Below, in pieces: positions 12,197-23,746 of a DNA stretch of 64,000 nucleotides. Positions within the stretch are counted from its first letter, which is position 1. Every line of letters begins with the position of its first letter. Made by a program: the position numbers and the translations under genes. The stretch comes from Rhodocollybia butyracea (lineage: Eukaryota > Basidiomycota > Agaricomycetes > Agaricales > Omphalotaceae): contig JADNRY010000231.1 of the NCBI GenBank assembly GCA_015501585.1, positions 33,618 through 97,617 of the forward strand. The letters run 5' to 3'. The notes beneath the pieces are model-generated. The model saw only the letters and a list, made by a program, of their open reading frames with translations. It had not been told where the DNA came from and did not search any database.

Positions 12197-13058
12197 ATGT
12201 CTTCAGAGCCTCGCAGCTTCCGCCAAAGGCTCGTTCGAATTTTAACCAAGACATCACATGCTAGTGCACCGTTTATTACTACGTTTCTTTTAATTCACCT
12301 CAGCGCTCCTGTGCTGGCCAATATCGGAGGTTCTTCGCTATCATCTCAAGTGATGGTATGTCCAAGAAATAATTCTCTGATTCTCGAACCTAAACACCGC
12401 GTAACCAACAGCTACTTGGCAGAGAATACTACCAGACAAAACTTGGAGAGCCATATCTTGTTCTAGGACCGTTGGCCGTCCATGCCCTTTCTGGGATTAT
12501 CAGACGTGCGCTTATATCATATCCCAAACTCAAAGCCCCAGCAAACGCGTCTAGCTCGTTCCTTGGCCGAATACGCTCTGTTCTTCCTACCACGGTCCTT
12601 CCTCTGACTGGTTTCGCGACCGCTTTGCTTCTTCCGATCCATTTTTGCATTCACAGACTACTGCCTACGACCTCATCGCCACCTGTATCTTCACTTGGTC
12701 CTTCTGAGCTTGATTTTTCCTTTGTTCAGTACGGATTGCATAACTATCCGATTGTCAGTTGGACCCTCTATGCGACCCTTGTTGGAGCGGCAGTTATCCA
12801 TGCTGTAGAGGGCGGGCGGGTACTTCTGGGTAATCTGGGTAGCTCTAGTTCTTCCGATTCACCATCTTTGGAAAAACCTTTAAGTAGCCCCTCAATTTCA
12901 AAAGACCCCAAGTTCCGTCGCAAGTTGCTTGCAGTAGCTATTGCGCTTCCTGTACTTTCAGGACTATACTTTCTACATACAGAACCCATGTACATATTCC
13001 CTGATATGGCCAAACGCCTGGAGGTGTATATCATTTGTCCAGGCTCTACCGTATGTAA
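12197..13058 (+). CDS. MCP1: Mcp1-like mitochondrial membrane protein (DUF1691)
   Basis: Exon 1 is 12197-12355, the intron ends at 12411, and exon 2 runs from 12412. The protein has about five to six hydrophobic segments: FITTFLLIHLSAPVLANIGG, YLVLGPLAVHALSGIIRRAL, LPTTVLPLTGFATALLLPIH, IVSWTLYATLVGAAVIHAVEG, and LLAVAIALPVLSGLYFLHTEP, with conserved His residues as in the Mcp1/heme b-like fold. In yeast Mcp1 is an outer-membrane partner of Vps13 that suppresses ERMES loss. The open frame continues to 13239, but a 1-nt shift after KRLE gives VYHLSRLYRM and a stop at 13058, which looks like the family end; I use that end with a probable frame error near 13022. The gene is convergent with the P-type ATPase, about 95 bp away. 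Confidence 0.8.
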
Positions 13059-13152
13059 CATATCCCAATACAAGTACAATATGTATAAATGGATAATCAC
13101 TGTGATTTTCGTAACTACATTAAAGTACCTATGCGTCTGTTTCTTGCGGCTA

Positions 13153-16100
13153 CTAATGCTTCGATCGCATACTCATTGTTCTCATAGTAGGGACTGGAAA
13201 TACAGACGAAATCAGCACATTCCTCTCGTTGAGCCATGAGCACTTACACATCATTAATCCTTTAATATCTTTCACCCTGGCCTTCTGTACACTCTTCCTC
13301 ATCAGTACTACCCTGAAAGAAGTCCACGCCAGCAGTAAACAACCGAAAGCTACGGGTATTAACCAGTACAGTGGGGATAGGTGGAACGTTCCGCCGAACA
13401 CAACGTGAAGAGGCGGAGTATATATGATGAACATTCCTAGGGGCACATAAGGTAAGTATAACTTCGTGTTCAGAGAGTAGAAAGTGGAGGTACCTAGACA
13501 GGCTCCACCCAAGATGCCCGCAAAGTTCCAGTAGTTGCCTATGATACGCCTTCCGAACGGATAGGAAAACCTTGCTTTCACCGCAAAGACCTGTAAGACG
13601 ATAAGCCAAGGAGCCAACACAACATACTATGCACATAGGAGCTTACATTGAAGCACTGGATGATGAAGATTGAGAGATATACTGCCCGACGTTGATTCAG
13701 CCAGTTACGATGGTTCTTCAAAGATATGGACTCACCGATCGATTGTGCTTCTGCAAGCGCAATGACTTGTTGGGCAGCATGAATAACTTCGCCTCGACCG
13801 TTGGTAAAATCTGGAGAGTTCTTCAAGAAGAAGGCGGCTGTAAAACTTGGTTAGAATTGAGTGCCAGTCTATGATACTGATATAGCGCACTAGCTCCTGC
13901 ACTGGTTCCGATTTTTTGAGCTCTTTGCAAATCAACGGGCGTAAAGCCGTTTTTGAAAAAGACGACAAAGTATGCCACAAGGCTAAGTATCGAGGTATTT
14001 GAGTCGGTCATCAAAAAGGGCCAAGAGGGAAATAGCTCACCTTCCGATTGTCTCAATCAGACCAGCTTCGATATACGAATAACTAAGCAACTTTCCATCA
14101 ACCAATTTTTCATCATCCGATGGTTCCATTAGGTCTTCCCAGTACTGCCTTGTAAATGGTTTTGAGAACTTTTCGACCATCCTAGATAGCTTGCTTGGGG
14201 GGATATAAGTCTGGTCTTCTGAATCGCGGCGAAGAGTTTTTGTACGACGAAGGGCACGCCTCTTAAGCGAAGCGATAGATCGCTCAGTAACTTATAAAGG
14301 CAATCAATTGACAACTTCTACTTGTTCGAGATTTATTGGATCATACCTGGTTTACGAGGAGCCATACGCATCAGACCATCCTCAGTCTCGGGTTGATCCC
14401 AAGCAAACGACAACTAGAAGAGTATAAATTTGGCAACCAGGAAGTGTCCGACATGACTTACAGCAACAAAGAGCTCAAATCCAAGATCTGCAGGCAAGTT
14501 CAGGCGTTCAATCTCACAAACATAAGCGCAACTTGATGACTTACCAATGACCAGAATCAAAATTGCCGACAGTGGAAGAGGAATGGGAACAACGACATCT
14601 GGATGAAAGTCAACCGCTTGGCTACGTCTTTGTTCAGAAACACTTACAAAGCAACTGGGGAATGACTTCGGGAGTACTGTGCGTCACTGTATATCTGGTT
14701 TGAAATAAATCAATGTTAAACGACTTGGAGGTCTAGAGTTTCGTACTGAATAGAACGCTTCAAGTTGACGAAGATTTGTCTGCCTTCAGCTACACCGTGA
14801 ACTGTAGAGGCGAAGTTGTCGTCTGAAAAGGGCTAAGTTTCAAGCACAAACGGACAGTAGCTGCTAAGACGAACCTAACAGGATCATCTTTGCAGCTTCC
14901 TTGGACACGTCAGAGCCAGAGATATTCATTGCGATACCAAGATCAGCCTAGAACGAGATTAACAATATCAGGCCGGCGAACGAAACAGATACACACTCTT
15001 TTGAGGGCAGGAGAGTCGTTGACACCGTCTCCAGTACTGTCATTTGAATTAGACTCCATATATTTGGACGATAAAACTGCTTACACTCCAACGATATGAC
15101 CTAATGCCTGAGCACGTTTGACTAATGAAGAACTTGTAAGTTGTAGTTTTAACGATTCCAGAAAGAACTGACCAATTTCAAGCTTATGTTTGGGAGAAGT
15201 GCGAGCGAAAACGATCTCGTCCTTAGCGAAAACTACGAGGGAATCAGGATTCAGCACGTAAGGAGGAGTGCTCTTTGTTTACTTTGATCCCATTGCCATC
15301 CTTGAAGGTTATCTATATCGTCCCCATGGACGACAACGGCTGTTACTTCATCGTCATAAATTTCGTCCACGGATCGGCCAGTTTTGGCAGCCAAGGTTTC
15401 TCTAGTATCGCCAAGAATTAGGTTAATTTTGCGTGCGATAGCTTCGGCAGTTTTTGGGTGGTCACCTAATAGAATGGTTAACATCAAGCAAGAGGCGAAG
15501 GCAGATAACATTTACCAGTGACCATCATAACCTTGATTCCGGCCAAACGCAGGGTTCCAATAGCTTCACGTACACCATGCTTTGGGGGATCCTCCAGCGA
15601 CACCAAGCCAACGAAGCAGTATTCAGAGCTGGGGTAGTTCAGATCACTTCTCGAAAACGGAAAGTCAACGGGGTATTGCTCTCCGTTGAGCAGCGACTGA
15701 GCGCAAGCAATAACACGGTGACCACGAGACGCCATGTACTACCAATCAACTAGATTTAGTTTCCAGCTCGAACCGTAAGCGTGATAACTGGCGTACGTTG
15801 TAGGCTTCGTCATAAGCAGCTCTGAATTCGTCAGTAATGGGTACTTCTACGCCATCCTTCAGATAAGTGGAGCATTTGGCGAGAACTCGCTCGGGTGCAC
15901 CCTTGATGAGAGAGGTCAAAACACCTGTCTTGTGGCCTTTTTCAAGCTGTAACAATGCATTCGAGGAAACGATCTTGTAAAGCTAAGAAAAACACTTACG
16001 ATAACCAATGCCCATTTGTTGGTGGAGTTGAAGGGAACTAAAACGGTCGTCAGATTTTCTGGTACTGGAAAAACAACAGAACCACTATACCATCGAATAC

Positions 16101-18104
16101 CTTTGGGAACTTCTTCTGGTATTCATCGTACTGACTACCAAGGTATTTGCCAGCAAAGCGAGTTAATCCTGTCTCCGTGGCATCACCGAGGATCTCTCTT
16201 TTATCGAAAGGCACATCGATTTTGTCGAACTTGACCCGAGAGTTGAGAGCCGCGATTTCGACCATTTCCTGCATTCCGGAAGCATTGATATCGAATTGAG
16301 ACGTTTCCGAATCGTCATTATTGGACTGGAAGGTGTGTTAAGCTAGTTGAAAATGAAACAGGAAAAGAGTTTACTTGGAATGCTGAAAACATTTTGAGCC
16401 CACTCCACAAATTCGTGACAGTCATCTGGTTTCTGGTGAGCGTTCCAGTTTTATCGGTCGCAAGCATAGTAAGAGAACCTAGAAAAAGAGGCGATGAATG
16501 CCACTTCATTTTAACGAATGTCTGTACACACCCAAAGTTTCTACACCCTGCAGGTCCTTCACCAAAACGTTCCGGCTCGCCATACGTTTCGCTGCGATTG
16601 ACAAGAGCAAAGTGACCACTGAGGGTAAACCTTCTGGTACCCATGCGACAAGGACGGAGACCGCAAAAGTTACTACGAGATCAGGTTCCCCCTTGTACGC
16701 GGTGGTAACTCCAACGAGGAGAAAAACGATGGCAAAGGTAATAGCAATGATGGAGATCTGAACGACAAAGCGAGCACTAGGAGACTTATTAGTACAAATA
16801 AAATATCTTGGATTGATATTCTCACATTTCTCTGGCAAGAGGAGCTTCTTTGCCTTCTTCTCCCGAAGTAAGTCTAGCAACCTGGCCTGAAATGAGTGAG
16901 TAATGGTAACATCGCAGGAAATACGAGGATAGTACCAATGAGAGTGTGATCACCGGTCCGTACGACAACTCCCCATGCTTCGCCATTTACCACCAAGGTT
17001 GAATTGAAAACCTATCATGGCCAACATGAATTAAAGGCCACATGAAGACTAGACTACTTACCAAGTTTTCGGCTTCTACGGGACGAGCTTCAGATCCGTT
17101 GACAAGAGGTCTGCGTTCTTGAGGTTCGGATTCTCCCGTCAAGCTGCTATTGTCTACCTTAAGATCCGTAGCAGAAAATATGACCAAGTCGGCGGGGGTC
17201 TTATCTCCAACACGCTGAAACAATGAATTTCAGCAACAGCAAACGTGGAATAGGAGAAGTTATAGTTACCAGTAACACAACGTCTCCAGTCACCAAATCG
17301 GCGGCAGCAATCGTCAGAATCGTGGAATCTCGCAGTACACGGCAAGAGGGAGGGATCATAGCAAGAAAAGAAGCCAAGATGGCCTCCGATTTCTGAACCT
17401 GGTACCAATCGATAAACGCGTTGAGAAAAGCTACTGCAATCAAGATTCCTCCCAGATAAGTGTTCTGAAAGTTCAACTGAAATGAATGTGAGCTGTATGA
17501 TCGATCAGGAAGAAAGAACACGTCAAAACCTGGAAGTTGATTCCCAATAGAATGTATTCCAGTATACCAGAGATCATCAAAAGGATGTTAAACATAGTAA
17601 ACAACCTGTCGATGTACTGAAAAGGACTATGAGATGTATAGCAAAAGGAATAGGGACAGGAAGCACCTTTCGCAAAGCAGATTTTTTCTTGGGCGGGGTG
17701 AGAACGTTGGGTCCATTCTCTAGAAGACGTTTCTTCGCTTCGTCATTGGTCAGACCGGTGGAGTTGCCTGGGTCCTTGAGGTCAATTGAAGTTTTGAGCT
17801 TGTCGTTGTAGTCGGATAGGGGAATAGCGTGCTCGGTAAGGTCAACGTTACCAAAATCGTCTTTTGCTGCCTGTTGAGCTTTCTGTTCCTCGAGGTGCCC
17901 GTACCCAGCAGCCGCAAGCTCCTTCTCCTCCTGTGTCATTGTCTTCTTCATCTCCACCCCTTTAGGACGGGAGCCAGGATACGGCTTTTCCTCAATGACG
18001 TTCTCCTCGTCGGGAAAAGCAACGCGAGGAGAGACCTCATCAATATCTCCCGCTGTAGCAGGACCAGGATCAGAGACGTTGGCCGAAGTATCGCTCTTGG
18101 CCAT
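13153..18104 (-). CDS. Na+/K+-ATPase-like P-type ATPase (type IIC, alpha-subunit-like)
   Basis: Cation pump of the plasma membrane or endomembranes, read from 18104 down through many 50-60 nt introns. Landmarks: soluble N-terminus MAKSDTSANVSDP, A-domain SLTGESEPQERRP (near 17130), M4 VAWVPEGLPSVVTLLLS, phosphorylation motif DKTGTLT (16435-16455), nucleotide-domain KGAPERVLAKC, MMVTGDHPKTAEAIA, hinge GDGVNDSPALK (near 15011-15032), M6 LVIDLGFELFVALSFAWDQ, and a C-terminal half with SYIEAGLIETIG typical of Na,K/H,K pumps, followed by four helices. The C-terminal YxEAGxxET block separates it from Ca2+ and ENA pumps. M6 has D-L-G-F-E where animal Na,K-ATPase has D-L-G-T-D. No beta-subunit gene is nearby. 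The ion specificity is therefore open. The last residues after KDIKGLMM are uncertain. Confidence 0.93.
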
Positions 18105-19081
18105 TGTGAGGAGATGGCGAGATGACGAGGGATAAAAAGGGGGAAGACTCCTCGGTTTTTGTTCTTCCGATTAAGGGACGTTCAAATAACATCACGGAGT
18201 GATATAACAACCTGCGTGTCACTATTGGCTCCTGTAGGCTCCTGTCCATATCTGGCTACCAGCGAACGGCCAAAAACCCTCAAAGCGCACGCTCAAGTCA
18301 CGTGCCCGCTTGAGAGGATTGACCATGTTCAAATCCTGCCATTCGCCATATAATGATGTTGCAACTTCAGAAGAGCTATTCATGGATACAATTAACGTCA
18401 GCGATAACGGGAACGAATTTATTGGAGAAGAAAGCACCTTGAAGCAAAATGTTCTCTCTCACACAATATTTCTCCAACATGTGTTACCACTCCAAAGTTA
18501 TCCCCGACAAGCTCTGCCCAATACAGAAAAATGCGCGAAATCTACATAGGTTAGCACTGTGGCGTACAGGGCCAGAATACTCCAGAATCAGTTCTTCCAA
18601 AGTTCTTGACGGAAGGGCCAGACGTACATATGTGTACACAATATTCGAAGTGGCACCAAGTGGCACCTGTATAATGTTAACTTAAACTTGCCTGGGCAGT
18701 GGCAATCTCTTGCGATGCTCAGATAGAGCGGAGAAGAGTAGATAGCTGGAATGAGCAAGTTATGCTGGTAGATAACAAGACCAGTACTAGAACGTGATGA
18801 ACCCGTTCCAGTAAATGAAATTGGAATGAACGTTAGCGCATATCCCCATTTCGAGCATCGGGGATGTAAAGTCCCGACCTGGATAAATGGAATTCTACCT
18901 TGGCAAGTCGTTTTTTGAGGTTCTTGAATCTTTAATGACTGTAGGAAGAGCTTTGGGGCGCTTATCCATCTCAAGCGCTCAAATGCCAATGTAAGGTCAT
19001 TACATAACCAACTTTCAACCTCGTACCAAGTCTAGACTACATTACAAATAAACTGCTGTTTTCTTCTTACACGATTGTGCA
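18105..19081. other. Intergenic region
   Basis: Divergent promoter region between the P-type ATPase and the small membrane-protein gene. A 133-codon minus-strand frame (18588-18989) shows no domain, no plausible initiation context and no family logic. I see no RNA gene or repeat here. Confidence 0.5.
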
Positions 19082-19592
19082 ATGCCTCAATCCGCTTCTC
19101 TAGCTCTGGTTCCTCTTGTCACAACCACCGCGTCACTGGGCTACGCAGTCGCTGAATTTACGTTCCTCTCCCCCTTTGTGAGGGCAAAGTCTATTCCTCC
19201 TGAAGCAATTGGCACATTCTGGGACTATGCTCTGGTTCCCGCAGTTACACCAGTGCTGGCCTTCAATGGAACGAGCACCATCGTCGGCACTATTCTATGG
19301 AAGCGATTGGCCGGGGGAACGTTTGGAAGATCGCTAGTAGGATGGGGAGTGATCGCTGCTGCTGCACATTTTGTATTTGTCCCCAATGTTTGCGGTCTCA
19401 CTATTATGGCCCTCATCAACATGCTGATTCTTTGTTGGCTAGGTTGCTGGCATCGTAAAGGATATGATTTACAAACCGGCCACTGCTCGTGAAGGCCAAC
19501 AGCGCTGGCTCAGGTTGCACATGATACGTACACTCACCACGGACCTTCCAGCGTTTGCTCTTTTTCTGGCTGCCGTTTACTACGGTGTTTAA
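19082..19592 (+). CDS. Small integral membrane protein (DUF1772-like)
   Basis: Two exons, 19082-19387 and 19443-19592, joined by a 55-nt intron that restores NVAGIVKDMIYKP. The product is about 151 residues with four hydrophobic segments: LALVPLVTTTASLGYAVAEF, FWDYALVPAVTPVLAFNG, SLVGWGVIAAAAHFVFVP and TTDLPAFALFLAAVYYGV. The four-helix pattern and length match small fungal DUF1772-type membrane proteins, some of which sit in secondary-metabolite clusters, but no cluster is visible here. The alternative of reading through the intron adds a Cys/Trp-rich tail that lacks conservation logic. Function unknown. Confidence 0.75.
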
Positions 19593-20987
19593 TCTAACTT
19601 TTTATCTCGGATTATTCCGAAAATGCTAAATCTTGCCTATTCTTAACTTACATGCTTCCTCAGGTAATTGGCCCCACGATTCCCTGGAGAACATTTTCAA
19701 AGGATCTCACTCCTACTGAAACCATGCGTCGCGTGAGGCGTTGGCTATTATTCGGGTTTTCTCAATCGAACTCACATACAACATCCACCTCACAAGCTCT
19801 TTGAAGTGCAGGAACAGGAACTTGAATAACGAATCACACAAGTAGAAGCCAGGTTCCGTGCCTACAGAATCCCTTCTGAGTTCTGTTCGAAGTGAATCCT
19901 ATGACATCGGCCACGCTGATAACTAGTTTGTACCCGGGAGTATCGCTGTTATTGATTTCGTGGAAGAGATGTTCAGCGATGATAGCGGCATTTTTACCAA
20001 CGTTCTGCTCGGTTGTATATTAACGCCGGGTACATCGAACACATCTATGGATGGGGATTACCGAGGGCTGCCTTCGGAGCTCGGGACGAGACAAGCTATG
20101 TACATATATGGAATACCGTATGTGGATGTGTAGGGAACGTCAGGGCGATGTGGGGCGGTTGCTAATAAGATAGGAATTACACGGCACGGTTCCATTCAAC
20201 CAATCCATCATGCGTTATCTATGTGAAGTTGAATGCAACCCAGGCCTCAGGATATTCATCAATTCTCCGGAGTTAATGCGATACTTCTTATGTGAAACTC
20301 ATCTGTAACTTATTCTTGATCATTAGAAGTCCTGATCTTGCAGTAAGGCGATTCAATGGAGCTGTTTGAAAACGGAGCTCCTGCAGTAGCGTACTGTAAC
20401 TTGAATTTATACCGCAGGTTACACGGTCAGCGAAACTCCATTCAAAAATCATTGCTTCTCAGATTCCATAGAGCTTCAAGTCTGGGGACAATATGTATAT
20501 ATTCGTGGTATTCATATGCAAGTAGGAATAAGGATACGTATAGTATGGAATACAAGTGACTGTTCGTTAAGATCATGAGTGCCACAAGTTACTAGTCGTG
20601 TGTAAAATAGTAAGGTAGCATTTTTGGCCTAGGTTGGATTGGAAATGCGAAGAAATGCAAGGCGTATGTACAAAACCGTCGAAACGATTCGAAAAAAAGT
20701 CAGTTGATGGTACAAACCCAAAGATAGTACACCGAGGACAGGTTAGAAGACTGACGAGATGGACAGGAGGTATTTTTGGATGAAGGTGGGTGGATGGAAG
20801 AAAAGAAAGAAGGCCGCGTGCAGCTAAATGACAATAATGAGCCATCCATAAAACCTGAAGCCACTCATTAAATATCGATATATCCACATGAAGAAGAGAT
20901 AAAAAAAACAAATAAGATAAAGACGACAAACTGATGTCGATTTGAGGCAGTGATGCGAAAAAATGGACTGCTGGTAAATCGAAAATC
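19593..20987. other. Intergenic region
   Basis: No gene supported. It contains the 3' flanks of two convergent genes. A few short ORFs (e.g. 20573-20929 minus) are T-rich and lack domains. Confidence 0.5.
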
Positions 20988-23272
20988 CTACCGCGCTATT
21001 GGAGTGACGGATCGTGATTCTGATTCAGGTTGCGGAAATGGGCCAGAGCCAAGTCGTAGAGATATATCATCGCGTGTTCGAGTAACTGGCTCAGGCGAGA
21101 AGAGCGAAAGCGAACGGACACCCAGATCATATGGCGAGGAACATAAAAAGTCATCAACGCTAGAGGTAGAGGATGAACGAGACAAGGATTCTGATGGACA
21201 TTCGTCGGAGCTGTGGCCACTTTCAGAGCCGGTGAAGAAGCAGAATCTACGTAAAAAAAACTGGTAAGTCGAGTGGACCGAGACAAAATTCCCGTAGCTT
21301 ACCTGTTCAGAAACTGATTGTAGTTTGTCTTGGGACTGGAAGATTCTACCGGGCTCATGGAAAAAGGAAAAGCCTCTATAGGCATGGACGCGTTGGAGCG
21401 CGGGGGCGAAATCAACGACGCTTCAGCCAACACAGCGTCTTTGGGAGATAGAGCAAAACCCAAACCAGGCAGATGATAACCAGAACCGGGCCTAATGGAC
21501 GGATACGAGTGAAAACGAGGGCTAGCCAGAGGGGTGATGTCGTCAAAGGATCTCGAGCGAGGGGTACCAGGAGGAGGCATTTTCACATTCGACGAATCCA
21601 TTAAAGTCAAATCAAAGTAGCCTCGCTGATGATTCCTTGATACAGGCGAGTCGGATCCATCTTCATCGGAAGGAACGAAAGGCGTGGGTCGGAAAGCGTC
21701 CTCTAAATCCCGAGGAGAACCAAGAGTTGGTTTCTCCTTGGGTACAGACCGACGCTTTCTTGGCACCTCGGGCCACTGAATAGAATCAAGAGACGAGCTG
21801 GTGATGACAGGGTGCGAATGCATCCGGGTATGATCTCGCGTTGCGGGTTTGAAGGCAGTCCTGAAAGAAGTACCAAAGTCGTAGCGATTGGAAAGCGTTG
21901 TGTCGGTTTTGAACACCGACTTGACTTCAGGAGACGTCACTGTGGATTGCGCACGGGCAGGGGTCATGGCGGTACCTTCGTCATCCCTTGTCATCACGAC
22001 CTTCTCTAGCCGGTTATGCAAGTCGAAAATACCAGAGGAAATGTCTCGCTCTGTACCTATTGCGCTGACCCTACTCTGCTCGGCTGGTTTCACCGCCTCC
22101 TTTGAAAACTTGACGACGTAATTCCTACCAAAGTTGTTGTCCCAAATCTCTCTACCATCAACATTGTACCGAAGTGCGACGATGAGCGTCTTTTCCTCGA
22201 TGCGTGCTATGAGGTCGGTTAATCTGATTGTAAAACCAAAGACGTCAAACTCCGGACTGGTCGACTCGATGTACTTGGCAGTGACCTCACTCGTAGTCTG
22301 CCAATCGTCAAAAGTGAAGCGTACAGCAACCCATTTCTGGAAAGACACGTTTCGTACACGGATACGCCCGACGATGCTCAAGCCATCTAACGAAAGCTTC
22401 ATCTCTTCCAGAACTATGTCGGTGTTTAGATTGAGAGATGGAGGCATGTTGGCAAGCGTCATCTTCAAAGCCTTCGATTTACCAAAGATGAAGGAAGGGA
22501 AATCGCTTTCGGTTCCACTGGTGTCATCCGTGGGGCTTCCATCTCTCGAAACTGCCAGTGGTCGCTGTTCAGCGAGAAACAATTTGACGTGCTCCAAGCG
22601 TGAGTCGAATTTGACTGCTTTGGGAACTGTAGGAGTTGCTGGCTCACTTTTACTCGCTGAGCCACCAGGCGTTACAGTCAGAGATTTGAAAGCGGATCGG
22701 GAATATTTCAGCGAGGGCTTGACCAATTGACCAGATTTCTTCCTGACGATGAGCAGGGGAGCGACAGGGGCAGATTTACGAGTAACCTCTGGCTCAATCG
22801 ACGGAAACTCCACAAGGAGATCTGACTGAGTTCTGGAAGGGAGATCGTCCAAAGCGAGAGTCAAAGGAGCAGTGTGTCTAGACGAAGATAAGTCCTTCGC
22901 AACCTCTCTCTTCGGTTCCTTCTTTGACCGAGGAATGCTGAGCGTAGGAGACATCGGTTCTGTTGATTTCAATCGTCTACTTTTAGCTCGTGGGAGGGAA
23001 AGACGACCGCTAGAAATACTCGAGCTACTGGAAGAATCCGATCCATTTCCAGAGGTCGAAGGATGTTCTGGAGGAGTAGCCTGCTGTACCGTGATTTTGA
23101 CTGGACTAGGAGTCGCCTTTGGCGGAGAAGAAATTCCGGGAGCGTATGAACGCAGAGTAGAAGATGCTCTTCTAGGAATCCGAGGTAGAGGCGATCCCGC
23201 GGTGTTGGAACTGAGCGAGGAGACAGTCATGGACGCGATACCGTGTGGATGAGAAGGAAAAGTCGCAAGCAT
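20988..23272 (-). CDS. GAC1: Glycogen-targeting regulatory subunit of protein phosphatase 1 (CBM21)
   Basis: Gac1/PPP1R3-type subunit that brings PP1 to glycogen and glycogen synthase. The start MLATFPSHPHG at 23272 is followed by a long Ser/Pro/Arg-rich disordered region. KAVKFDSRLEHVKLFL (near 22620-22570) holds a PP1-binding RVxF motif (KAVKF). The CBM21 domain runs from MKLSLDGLSIVGRIRVRNVSFQKWVAVR to DNNFGRNYVVKF (about 22410-22110), including the hallmark WDNNFGRNY. A perfect donor (CAG/GTAAGC) at 21302 splices over a 56-nt intron to 21246, turning FLNR-stop into FLNRFCFFTGSES and adding a Ser-rich tail ending at 20988. MTVSSLSS at 23230 is an alternative start. The frame stays open upstream to 23746, but that extension contains hydrophobic low-quality sequence and is probably leader. 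Confidence 0.88.
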
Positions 23273-23746
23273 TGCAATACTGGATATATATCTAAGCACA
23301 GTAACACAACAGTCAAGATTATTACGCACGTTCCGAGCAATGTTACAAATTTCCTGCCGAGGGTATCGGAGCGGTTCTAGTACACCTTTGAGAGTGTTGG
23401 TATACAAGAAAGGACACGCTACTGGACACACAAAAGCGCTAAAAGAACCGGGATACCCGCGAATAAAAGACTCCGTAACAGTCTCTGAGGGCAAAGGAGC
23501 TTCACTGTTGAATACGAGAGCGTATTGAGAACTCTGCACTGAAGAACTGGAAAGCGGGCGAACTCTTACCAGGAAGAAAAAAACAAGAAAAGGCGAGACA
23601 ACGAAGAAAATAATTAAGGACCAAAGATGACGCCAAGCTGGTCGATTAGTGGATATATAGTAGTAGCAACAAACGAGCTCACGTGCGATCTCACTCAATT
23701 TGAAATCTTCGGTACAGCTTTGACCTTTCCCCCTGATGTCAATCAA

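Noticed and set aside
13059..13239. Open extension of the Mcp1 frame to 13239
   Set aside because: The extension (VCNISQYKYNMYKW...) is unlike the family; a 1-nt shift gives a short plausible C-terminus ending at 13058, and the long version would overlap the convergent ATPase gene.
18588..18989. 133-codon minus-strand ORF upstream of the small membrane-protein gene
   Set aside because: No domain, mixed composition, non-ATG-dependent start, no splice partners.
23273..23746. N-terminal extension of the PP1 subunit frame upstream of MLATFPSHPHG
   Set aside because: The extra 158 codons begin at a non-ATG codon, contain a Phe/Val-rich hydrophobic stretch unlike the disordered Gac1 N-terminus, and look like leader that happens to be open.
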